A stretch of 64,000 nt of DNA from Amycolatopsis sp. CA-126428 (GTDB lineage Bacteria > Actinomycetota > Actinomycetes > Mycobacteriales > Pseudonocardiaceae): NCBI RefSeq assembly GCF_002904335.1, contig NZ_PPHF01000074.1, positions 660,739 through 724,738 of the forward strand. The letters run 5' to 3'. The notes beneath the pieces are model-generated. The model was not told where the DNA came from and searched no databases. It was given only the letters and a program-made list of their open reading frames with translations. Positions 39,840 to 46,031 of the stretch are shown piece after piece; position 1 is the stretch's first letter, and every line of letters starts with the position of its first letter. The translations under genes and the position numbers were made by a program.

Positions 39840-40386
39840 CCAGCGCCACCAGATACCGGCACGGCACCGGACCCGGGTTCGCGAACACGCAGTCCGCCGC
39901 CGGCCCCAGCTGCAAGCAGTCCCCGGCGGCCAGCTCGTGCACCTGCGCACCCTCGTGGAACCGCAACCGCCCGGCCAGCACCCAGATCTGCTGGTGCAGG
40001 AACGCATACGTCCCCGACACCAGCGGCACCTCGACCCCCGGCGGCAGCTCCACCTCCACCAACTCCAGCGGACGGCCCGCCGCGGGGGAGACCGACCGCC
40101 GCCGATACCCCGTGTCCGGATCCACCCACACCGGCTGCTCCGCCGCCCGCACCAGCCGGCGCTCGTCACCCTCGGCCCGCGCGATCAGCTCCGACAGCGT
40201 CAGGCCCAGCGCGGCCGACAGCTTCGCCAGCAACGCCGCCGTCGGCTGCACGTCACCCCGCTCGATCTTGCCGATCATCGCCCGCGACACCCCCGACCGG
40301 TCAGCGAGCGACGCGGCCGAGAGACCTTGCGATGTCCGGGCGGCGTGCACCGTGGCGGCCAGGCGCGCAGAGAGAGGATCGGTCAT
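39826..40386 (-). CDS. XRE-family regulator with cupin domain
   Basis: A 186-residue protein. The N-terminal HTH-3 domain (VHAARTSQGLSAASLADRSG, VSRAMIGKIERGD) covers residues 10-65. A cupin-2 barrel follows at about 100-180 (VELPPGVEVPLVSGTYAFLH, GDCLQLGPAADCVFANPG). This layout is standard for regulators that sense small metabolites and control a neighbouring gene. ATG 40386 is chosen over upstream codons because those lie in the 11-bp direct repeats. It is divergent from a GNAT acetyltransferase, its probable target. Confidence 0.92.
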   Translation of the reverse strand: MTDPLSARLAATVHAARTSQGLSAASLADRSGVSRAMIGKIERGDVQPTAALLAKLSAALGLTLSELIARAEGDERRLVRAAEQPVWVDPDTGYRRRSVSPAAGRPLELVEVELPPGVEVPLVSGTYAFLHQQIWVLAGRLRFHEGAQVHELAAGDCLQLGPAADCVFANPGPVPCRYLVALVKQR

Positions 40387-40399
40387 AACTGTGGATACT

Positions 40400-40431
40400 A
40401 TACGAGCCATCACGGCTACCATACGAGCCAT
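40400..40431. promoter_or_regulatory. 11-bp direct repeats, 21 bases apart, at the XRE/GNAT promoters
   Basis: ATACGAGCCAT at 40400-40410 and 40421-40431. The 21-base step puts both on one face of the helix. The second copy covers the GNAT start and abuts TACCAT (40417-40422), its proposed -10. Confidence 0.75.
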
Positions 40432-40945
40432 GATCCGACCCGCCACCGCCGAGGACGCCACCGCCTGCGCCGCCCTCTACGCGCCCTACGTCACCGACAC
40501 CGCCGTCTCATTCGAGATCGAACCACCCACCGCCGCCGAAATGGCCCGCCGCATCGACGGCGCCCACGCCTGGCTCGTCCTCGAAGACGACGGCCGCGTC
40601 GCCGGATACGCCTACGCCACCCGCTTCGCCGAACGCGCCGCCTACCGCTGGTCCTGCGAAACGAGCATCTACCTCGAACACGGCCGCCGCCGCACCGGCG
40701 CGGGCCGCGCCCTCTACGAAGCACTGTTCGAGCGACTGCGTGAACGCGGCTTCTGCCGCGCCTTCGCCGGCATGACCCTGCCGAACGACGCCAGCGCGGG
40801 GCTCCACCGCGCCGTCGGCTTCGAGCCGGCGGGCGTCTACCGCCGGGTCGGCTGGAAACGCGGCGCCTGGCGCGATGTCGCCTGGGTCCAGAAGGACCTT
40901 CGCGCAACCGAAGGTTGCACATCTGCTCCCCGCGAGCTAACGTGA
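40430..40945 (+). CDS. GNAT acetyltransferase (phosphinothricin acetyltransferase-like)
   Basis: A 171-residue GNAT enzyme that transfers acetyl from acetyl-CoA to an amine. IRPATAEDATACAALYAPYV at the start, WSCETSIYLEHGRRRTGAGR (the Q/R-x-x-G-x-G/A CoA loop) and AGMTLPNDASAGLHRAVGFE are typical of the PAT/Bar-like subgroup, which acetylates phosphinothricin or methionine derivatives. ATG 40430 is seven bases after TACCAT, suggesting leaderless mRNA. It is divergent from the XRE-cupin regulator. Its last codons contain the -35 and -10 of the downstream ArsR cassette. Confidence 0.9.
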   Translation: MIRPATAEDATACAALYAPYVTDTAVSFEIEPPTAAEMARRIDGAHAWLVLEDDGRVAGYAYATRFAERAAYRWSCETSIYLEHGRRRTGAGRALYEALFERLRERGFCRAFAGMTLPNDASAGLHRAVGFEPAGVYRRVGWKRGAWRDVAWVQKDLRATEGCTSAPRELT

Positions 40946-40963
40946 AACGCAACCGAACGTTGC
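40904..40963 (+). promoter_or_regulatory. Promoter with two palindromic ArsR-type operators
   Basis: TTGCAC (40915-40920), a 17-base spacer and TAACGT (40938-40943). GCAACCGAAGGTTGC (40904-40918) covers the -35 and GCAACCGAACGTTGC (40949-40963) covers the start region; both are 15-bp dyads, 45 bases apart. Confidence 0.85.
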
Positions 40964-40976
40964 ACAAGGAGACCGC

Positions 40977-41423
40977 ATGGAACACGGCACCATCGAACGG
41001 GAAATCCACATCGACGCCCGCCCCGACGTCGTCTTCGACGTCGTCAGCAGCCCCGAACACCTCCGCGGATGGTGGCCCGACGAAGCCGAATACCCCGCCG
41101 AACCCGGGGGAGCGGGCCGCATCGGCTTCGGCGGCTCCTGGGTCCAGTTCACCGTCGTCGACGCCATCCCCCCGAAACACTTCTCCTTCCGCTGGGCCCA
41201 CACCGAAGGGGAGACCGCCGCGCCCGGCAACTCGTTCCTCGTCGTCTTCGAACTCGAACCCGCCGGCACCGGCACCCGCCTCCGGATGACCGAAACCGGC
41301 TTCCGCGAACGCGGCTGGGACGAAGCCAAGATCGCCGCCGAACACGCCGACCACACCACCGGCTGGGACCACTTCCTGTCCCGCCTGCCCGCCTACGCCG
41401 CCGAAGTCGGAGCCACCCGGTGA
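40977..41423 (+). CDS. SRPBCC (AHSA1-like) protein
   Basis: A 148-residue AHSA1-type protein: IEREIHIDARPDVVFDVVSS, HLRGWWPDEAEYPAEPGG, and the C-terminal helix HTTGWDHFLSRLPAYAAEVG. It leads a cassette SRPBCC-ArsR-SRPBCC, where the two SRPBCC proteins flank the repressor. AAGGAG lies shortly before ATG 40977. The GTG start of the ArsR gene overlaps its stop. The promoter upstream has two clear palindromes, so expression is presumably ligand-induced. The ligand is unknown. Confidence 0.9.
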   Translation: MEHGTIEREIHIDARPDVVFDVVSSPEHLRGWWPDEAEYPAEPGGAGRIGFGGSWVQFTVVDAIPPKHFSFRWAHTEGETAAPGNSFLVVFELEPAGTGTRLRMTETGFRERGWDEAKIAAEHADHTTGWDHFLSRLPAYAAEVGATR

Positions 41424-41764
41424 CCACCGCCGTCGACGACGACCTCTGGTCCGCCATCGGCGACCCCACCCGCCGCCGGATGCTCGACCTGCTCCTGAAC
41501 CAGGGGAGCGGCACCGCGACCAGCCTCAGCGAACACCTCCCGGTCACCCGCCAGGCCGTCGCCAAGCACCTCACCGTCCTCGACCGCGCCGGCCTCGTCC
41601 ACGCCCACAACGCCGGCCGCGAAAAACAGTTCCGCGTCGACGAAGACCAGCTCGCGCGCGCCGTCGCCCAGCTCACCGACGTCGGCAACGCCTGGGACGC
41701 CCGGCTCCGCCGCATCAAGCACATCGCCGAAACCATCGAGAAGACCATCGAAAGGAAACAGTAG
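41420..41764 (+). CDS. ArsR-family winged-helix repressor
   Basis: A 114-residue repressor: LWSAIGDPTRRRMLDLLLNQ, recognition helix LPVTRQAVAKHLTVLDRAGL, wing HNAGREKQFRVDE and the C-terminal helix NAWDARLRRIKHIAETIEK. It has no metal-binding Cys pair. It is the central gene of a three-gene cassette, with four-base overlap upstream and a two-base gap before the second SRPBCC gene. The two GCAACCG-N-CGGTTGC-like dyads upstream of the cassette are its likely operators. Confidence 0.92.
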   Translation: MTTAVDDDLWSAIGDPTRRRMLDLLLNQGSGTATSLSEHLPVTRQAVAKHLTVLDRAGLVHAHNAGREKQFRVDEDQLARAVAQLTDVGNAWDARLRRIKHIAETIEKTIERKQ

Positions 41765-41766
41765 AA

Positions 41767-42207
41767 ATGGACATCCTGCACCGTATCGGCGTCCACGACG
41801 CCACCCCGGACCAGGTCTACGAGGCACTCACCACGCTCGACGGCCTGGCCGGCTGGTGGACCGAGAAGACCGTGGGGGACACCGAACCCGGCGGCGTCAT
41901 CGCCTTCCGCTTCATCCCGGGCGGCTTCGACATGAAGGTCCTCGAACTCGAGCCGGGCCGGCTCGTCCGCTGGGAGGTCGTCGACGGGCCACCGGAGTGG
42001 ATCGGCACGACGATCCGCTGGGAGCTCGAGCGGCGCAACGACTACACGATCGTCCTGTTCAAGCACGAAGGCTGGCGCGAGGCGGGCGAGTTCATGCACC
42101 ACTGCAGCACGAAGTGGGCGATCTACCTGATGAGCCTCAAGCAGCTCGTCGAGACCGGGGAGGGCGCCCCTTCGCCGAAGGACGTCATGATCAGCGACTG
42201 GCACTGA
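41767..42207 (+). CDS. SRPBCC (AHSA1-like) protein
   Basis: A 146-residue protein of the same superfamily but another subgroup: HRIGVHDATPDQVYEALTTL, GGWWTEKTVGDTEPGGV-like core (residues about 30-50), and HHCSTKWAIYLMSLKQLVET near the end. It closes the SRPBCC-ArsR-SRPBCC cassette; GAAAGG lies shortly upstream of the start. Its stop is only five bases before the 28-bp dif-like site, so the cassette abuts whatever boundary that site marks. Confidence 0.9.
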   Translation: MDILHRIGVHDATPDQVYEALTTLDGLAGWWTEKTVGDTEPGGVIAFRFIPGGFDMKVLELEPGRLVRWEVVDGPPEWIGTTIRWELERRNDYTIVLFKHEGWREAGEFMHHCSTKWAIYLMSLKQLVETGEGAPSPKDVMISDWH

Positions 42208-42211
42208 CGTT

Positions 42212-42239
42212 ACTTGACATAATGTACATTATCGGCACT
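42212..42239 (-). other. dif-like XerC/XerD recombination site
   Basis: On the minus strand the site has a XerC-type arm AGTGCCGATAA, a six-base centre TGTACA and a XerD-type arm TTATGTCAAGT. Compared by eye with the E. coli dif site, 22 of 28 positions agree (8/11, 5/6, 9/11). The 14-bp core ATAATGTACATTAT is a perfect palindrome. I read it as a candidate chromosomal dif, or a dif-like site used by a mobile element. Confidence 0.72.
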
Positions 42240-42678
42240 TGGTGACACGCTGGCCGGAAGGCCGGGAGGGGCGCCGAGATCCAGGGTCGGACCTGTCGGG
42301 CTTGCGAGAGCGTTCGCTTCGTCAGGACGGCTCCTGTGAGGGTTTCGTGGGCCTGCCCAACCCGCAGTGGCCCGATCCGAGCCTCAGAAGGTCCGAGAGC
42401 ATCCCCTGAGAGGCGCGAGCCCGAGGTCCGGTCACCCGACCTCAAAACGTCACGGTGACGAAATTGACTGGGGTTCGGGCTCGCTGAAGTTGTCGTACAG
42501 CGCAGTTGGCGACGCTCGATTCCGCGCCCACAGGCCTTGGCGGCTGCCCTCAGCTCCCCATGAGTCGGTGTCGAACATGTGTGCGCATGCCCCGCAGCTG
42601 GGCACCCGAGGGCGCCCGAAGGCCCGGTACGGCAATCCGGAGAAGTCCGTGTCCCCCAGGGGGAAGATCCTGGGTCAC
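42240..42678. other. Gene-free 440-bp stretch between two recombination-like sites
   Basis: No frame reads as protein; the long open frames have scrambled composition and no domain. No tRNA signature was seen. Local structure includes a GGCC-GGAA-GGCC tetraloop hairpin near 42250, the 13-bp dyad CGTCACGGTGACG near 42450 and TCCCCCAGGGGGA near 42653. It could be a non-coding RNA, a decayed insert or a recombination spacer; nothing further can be supported. Confidence 0.5.
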
Positions 42679-42722
42679 CCCGGCATTTCATGCATAATGG
42701 CAATTATGCATGAAATGCCGGG
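42679..42722. repeat. Perfect 20-bp-arm inverted repeat before the recombinase gene
   Basis: CCCGGCATTTCATGCATAAT (42679-42698) and its exact complement (42703-42722) around GGCA. The inner 28 bp also read as 11-bp arms TTCATGCATAA / TTATGCATGAA around TGGCAA, the layout of a tyrosine-recombinase site. CATAAT within it could be a -10 for the ATG at 42706. Confidence 0.85.
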
Positions 42723-42771
42723 TTCGGGCCCGGCCACGGAAACTGTCGGTGGGATGCGGTACAAGATCCAC

Positions 42772-43734
42772 ATGAAGGTTTCCGAGGCCCAGCAAGCCTT
42801 CTTCGCCGCCCGCCGTCCCCGCAAGGACTCCCCGCACACCACCGACGCCTACCGCCGGGATCTCGCCGGCATCACCACTCTCCTGGTTTTGGAGCTCGGG
42901 CGTCCGGCCGAGGACCTGGAGGTCGCCGACCTCACCGGGCCGGCGCTGCGGTCGGCGTTCGGCGTGTTCGCGGACGGGCACGCGAAGAGCTCGGTGCTGC
43001 GGGCGTGGTCGACGTGGAACCAGTTCCTCACGTTCTGCGTGGCCGACGGTCTGCTGGCGGGCAATCCGATGGGGGCGGTGGCGCGGCCGCGGCCGCCGGC
43101 GTTGACGCCGAAGCCGTTGCGGGGCGAGGAAACCCCGGAGCAGCTGCTGTCGGCGGCGGCCGCGGGTTCGCGGCGCGCGCGGGACCCGTGGCCGGAGCGG
43201 GACGTGCTGGTGATCGCGCTGGGGCTGGTGGCGGGGTTGCGGGCGGCGGAGATGCGGGCGTTGTCGGCGCGGTCGCTGGTGGGGCGCGCCGGTGAGCTGC
43301 GGTTGCACGTGAAGGGCAAGGGCAGCCGGGATCGGTCGATTCCGGTGCAGCCGGTGCTGGCGGAGCTGATCGACCGGTACCGGGAGTCGTGCCGGGTGCG
43401 GTTCCCGAACGTGCGGTTCTCCCCTGGTTCGCCGTTGTTGCTGGATCGGGCGGGTGAGCCGATCGGGCGGGGTGCGCTGGAGTACCTGGTGAAGTCGTGT
43501 TACCGGGGTGCGGGGTTGCACGACCGGGTGCCGGTGGGGGCGAATCTGCACGCGTTGCGGCACACGTTCGCGACGCGGCTGGCGGAGGACGGGGCGACGG
43601 CGTCGGAGATCATGGCGTTGCTGGGGCACGCGAGTTTGGCGACGAGCCAGAACTACATCGAGGCGACGGGCCGGGAGCAGCGGGCGGCGGCGGCGAGCAA
43701 TCGGACATATCGGGCGTTGGACGGGCTGGGTTGA
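42772..43734 (+). CDS. Tyrosine recombinase, XerC/XerD-like
   Basis: A 320-residue XerC/D-sized recombinase. SAM-like core-binding domain: SPHTTDAYRRDLAGITTLLV to WSTWNQFLTFCVADGLL. The catalytic set is complete: Arg in AGLRAAEMRAL, Lys in LHVKGKGSRDRSIPV, HALRHTFATRL, GHASLATSQNYIEATGREQR with His and the nucleophile Tyr. ATG 42772 begins MKVSEAQQ; ATG 42706, seven bases after CATAAT inside the inverted repeat, would add 22 residues and is a real alternative. It lies 533 bases from the dif-like site and is a candidate to act on one or both upstream sites. Confidence 0.92.
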   Translation: MKVSEAQQAFFAARRPRKDSPHTTDAYRRDLAGITTLLVLELGRPAEDLEVADLTGPALRSAFGVFADGHAKSSVLRAWSTWNQFLTFCVADGLLAGNPMGAVARPRPPALTPKPLRGEETPEQLLSAAAAGSRRARDPWPERDVLVIALGLVAGLRAAEMRALSARSLVGRAGELRLHVKGKGSRDRSIPVQPVLAELIDRYRESCRVRFPNVRFSPGSPLLLDRAGEPIGRGALEYLVKSCYRGAGLHDRVPVGANLHALRHTFATRLAEDGATASEIMALLGHASLATSQNYIEATGREQRAAAASNRTYRALDGLG

Positions 43735-43748
43735 GTGCCGCGGTGGAC

Positions 43749-43820
43749 GACACGCGTGCTTGAACCGACGACACGCGTGTTTAGCGGGTCGACACGCGTG
43801 TCTGGAGGGTCGACACGGCG
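43749..43820. repeat. 21-bp-period repeat array between convergent genes
   Basis: ACACGCGTG recurs at 43750, 43771 and 43792, and as ACACGGCG at 43813, always 21 bases apart, each preceded by CG(A)C. ACACGCGTGT is itself palindromic. The array fills the gap between the recombinase stop and the zinc-finger gene stop. Confidence 0.85.
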
Positions 43821-43835
43821 GTGGGCCCCGCCGGG

Positions 43836-44216
43836 TCAGCGGAGTTGTTCGAGGTCCTTTGCCGCGCGGGCGATTTCCTCGGCGAGTCCGCGGAGTTCGC
43901 GGGCGTCGGCGCCGTCGTCGGCGGCGGTGACGATGTCTTCGGCGGCGCAGCGGAGCTGGAAGAGCCGGTCCTGCAGGGCGGCGATTTCGGTGTCGGAGAG
44001 GACGACGGCGTCTTCGGGGAGTCCGCTTCGCTGGAGGGCGGTGCGGCGTTCGTAGGCGCGCTGGCGGCAGGATTGGCCGCAGTAGCGGCGGCGGCGGCCG
44101 ACGTTGCCGCCTTCGGGGAGGCGTCGTCCGCACCAGCCGCAGTGCTTGGGGGCGCCTCGGCGGGCCGGGGCGAGTTCGATCGTGGTCGGCTGGGTCAGTT
44201 CGGCGGCGTCCCTCAC
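43836..44216 (-). CDS. Small zinc-finger protein with C-terminal helical part
   Basis: A 126-residue protein. Residues about 22-55 hold CGWCGRRLPEGGNVGRRRRY followed by CGQSCRQRAYERRTAL, a four-Cys zinc finger of the kind seen in small actinomycete proteins; the rest is an acidic helix-rich tail (DTEIAALQDRLFQLRCAAED). The function is unknown. GTG 44216 is preferred because TAGGGT lies seven bases upstream; ATG 44249 would add 11 residues. It is divergent from the GDPD gene. Confidence 0.75.
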   Translation of the reverse strand: MRDAAELTQPTTIELAPARRGAPKHCGWCGRRLPEGGNVGRRRRYCGQSCRQRAYERRTALQRSGLPEDAVVLSDTEIAALQDRLFQLRCAAEDIVTAADDGADARELRGLAEEIARAAKDLEQLR

Positions 44217-44282
44217 CCGGGAGACCCTAGCTGGCCATCGGTTGCTCATGCCGGGGTCATGGCGGAAGTGCACACTTGAGGG

Positions 44283-45074
44283 ATGCACGTGTCGTTCCCG
44301 TACCTGGCCGATCCGCTCCCCCGTGCCTTCGCTCACCGGGGGTGGCACCTCGGTGAGCTGGAGGGGTTGGAGAACTCGTTGCCGGCGTTCCAGCGGGCGT
44401 GCGCGGAGGGGTACCGGTACCTCGAGACGGATGTGCACGCGACGGCGGACGGGGTCGTGGTGGTGCACCACGACCCGAATCTGGACCGGACCACGGATGG
44501 CTCCGGGCCGATCGCGGGGCAGACGTGGGAGCAGCTGAAGCGGGTCAAGGTGGCCGGGAAGGCGCCGTTGTCGCGGCTGGAGGACGTGCTGGAGGAGCTG
44601 CCGGACGCGCGGTTCAACGTGGACGTGAAGGACGATCGGGCGGTGGAGCCGTTCGTGCGGGTGCTGGAGCGGACGCAGGCGTTCGACCGGGTGGCGGGGG
44701 CGGCGTTTTCGGACGCGCGGCTGGTGCGGTTGCGGAAGCTGGCGGGGCCGCGGCTGGTGACGGCGATGGGGCCGCGGTCGGCGTTCGCGTTGTGGGTGCG
44801 GGGCCGGTTGCCGTTGCTGCCGCTGGGGCGGCTGGTGCTGGGGGCGATGGCGCAGGTGCCGGTGCGGCAGGGGGCGTTGCGGGTGGTGGACAAGGCGTTC
44901 TTGTCGATCGCCGGGCGTTCGGGGATCGAGGTGCACACGTGGACGATCGACGATCCGGCGGAGATGCGGATGCTGCTGGACCTGGGGGTGCACGGGATCG
45001 TGACGGATCGGCCGGATCTGCTGCGTGAGGTGCTGATCGAGCGGGGTAAGTGGCGGCAGTCCCAGGACTCGTGA
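44283..45074 (+). CDS. Glycerophosphodiester phosphodiesterase
   Basis: A 263-residue TIM-barrel enzyme that hydrolyses glycerophosphodiesters to glycerol 3-phosphate and an alcohol. Catalytic motifs: AHRGWHL with the conserved Asn in LENSLPAF, ETDVHATADGVVVVHHDPNL (metal-binding Glu/Asp and second His), NVDVKDD and the C-terminal EVHTWTIDDPAEMR. No signal peptide is visible, so it acts in the cytoplasm. CACACT six bases before ATG 44283 suggests a leaderless transcript. Its TGA lies inside the stem of the terminator at 45068. Confidence 0.93.
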   Translation: MHVSFPYLADPLPRAFAHRGWHLGELEGLENSLPAFQRACAEGYRYLETDVHATADGVVVVHHDPNLDRTTDGSGPIAGQTWEQLKRVKVAGKAPLSRLEDVLEELPDARFNVDVKDDRAVEPFVRVLERTQAFDRVAGAAFSDARLVRLRKLAGPRLVTAMGPRSAFALWVRGRLPLLPLGRLVLGAMAQVPVRQGALRVVDKAFLSIAGRSGIEVHTWTIDDPAEMRMLLDLGVHGIVTDRPDLLREVLIERGKWRQSQDS

Positions 45075-45113
45075 GTGGTAAGGCGGGTTAGAACGCGCCT
45101 TACCACTCACGAG
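45068..45113. terminator. Long bidirectional terminator hairpin
   Basis: CTCGTGAGTGGTAAGGCG (45068-45085) and its perfect 18-bp complement (45096-45113) around a 10-base loop. It lies between the convergent GDPD and Rpf-like genes and contains the GDPD stop codon. Confidence 0.88.
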
Positions 45114-45117
45114 GGGG

Positions 45118-45786
45118 TCAGCGGGGTGGTTTGCCGGTCCAGGCGGCTTCCCAGGTCTTGGGGCCGAGGAGGCCGCTGTCGTTGATGCCGTTGGCGCGCT
45201 GGAGGTCGAGGACGGCGGTGCGGGTCTTGTCGAGGTAGCAGCCGGTGCCGGTGAAGCCGTAGCCGAAGGCGTTCATGCGGAGCTGGAAGGTCTTGAGGGG
45301 GTCGGCGCAGTCGCCGTAGCGGTAGACGACGCCGGGCCACGCGGGCCGGGGACCGCCCGGTCCCGGGGGTGGGGCGGGCTGGCCTCCCCCGCCGATGTAG
45401 GCGGATTCGGTATAGGTGGGGACGCGTTTGCTGCGGGCGTCGGCGTCGGGGGCGAGCTTGAGCATGCCGGCGCACTGCCAGGGTTGCCAGCCGCGCATGC
45501 GGTAGAGGTAGAGGGCGCGGTAGTCCTGTTCGGCCGCGGCGGCTTGATCGGGGCGGCCTTGGCCGCCGACGCTGCGCCAGGTGGGCAGGTCGAACTGGTA
45601 GGCGCCGTAGTAGCCGTTGCCGGTGTTGGTGGCGTAGCGGCCGCTCGATTCGCACATGCGGAGCTTGGCCCAGGCGCTCGACGCGGGGTCCGCGGCGGCG
45701 ACGGCCGGAGTGACCAACGGCAGACCCATGGCGGCGATGGCGAGGAGCAGGGTTCTCACCACGGTGCGTCGGCGCTTCTGGATCAT
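45118..45786 (-). CDS. Resuscitation-promoting-factor-like transglycosylase
   Basis: A 222-residue secreted protein. A basic N-terminus (MIQKRRRTVVRTLLLAIAAM) and AVAAADP form a signal peptide ending near residue 33. The Rpf domain follows (SSAWAKLRMCESSGRYATNT, NGYYGAYQFDLPTWRSVGGQ), with catalytic Glu in CESSG. A Pro/Gly linker and a C-terminal peptidoglycan-binding domain (RTAVLDLQRANGINDSGLLG) complete it. It cleaves peptidoglycan and may stimulate regrowth. ATG 45786 is six bases after TACTGT, a leaderless layout; the longer frame upstream is not supported. Confidence 0.92.
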   Translation of the reverse strand: MIQKRRRTVVRTLLLAIAAMGLPLVTPAVAAADPASSAWAKLRMCESSGRYATNTGNGYYGAYQFDLPTWRSVGGQGRPDQAAAAEQDYRALYLYRMRGWQPWQCAGMLKLAPDADARSKRVPTYTESAYIGGGGQPAPPPGPGGPRPAWPGVVYRYGDCADPLKTFQLRMNAFGYGFTGTGCYLDKTRTAVLDLQRANGINDSGLLGPKTWEAAWTGKPPR

Positions 45787-46031
45787 GGGTGCACAGTAGG
45801 AGCGTGTCCCACTGACCACAACAGACACGATCGGCGCACCAGTCTCACATGAAACACTGTTCACTTTTGGCGGCGACACGCCGTGAGAGGTCGACGGCGG
45901 CGGTGCGGCGGGCCGGTGGATGATCACGAAGCGACAAACCGGACACGGTTTCGGTGGTGCGTTCTCGGGGGTCGCGGTGTCCCCGTAGTCTCCGCGCTGA
46001 CCTGGACGTTCTCGAGGTGAAGGAGCCGTGG
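45787..46031. other. Divergent 245-bp control region, no gene seen
   Basis: It separates the Rpf-like and UMF1-type genes. No frame looks coding. TACTGT next to the Rpf-like start is its likely -10; GAAGGAG at about 46019-46025 serves the transporter. Confidence 0.5.

Noticed and set aside
42240..42678. tRNA or tmRNA gene next to the recombinase
   Set aside because: No GGTTCRANNC T-loop with a matching acceptor stem was found on either strand.
42191..42703. 170-codon minus-strand frame across the dif-like site
   Set aside because: Scrambled Ser/Arg/Pro sequence without a ribosome-binding site or family resemblance; it starts inside the inverted repeat.
43749..43820. CRISPR array
   Set aside because: Units are 21 bp with no spacers of regular length, and no cas genes occur in the window.
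45787..46031. Riboswitch upstream of the Rpf-like gene
   Set aside because: A -10-like TACTGT lies six bases before the start codon, leaving no leader that could hold a riboswitch.
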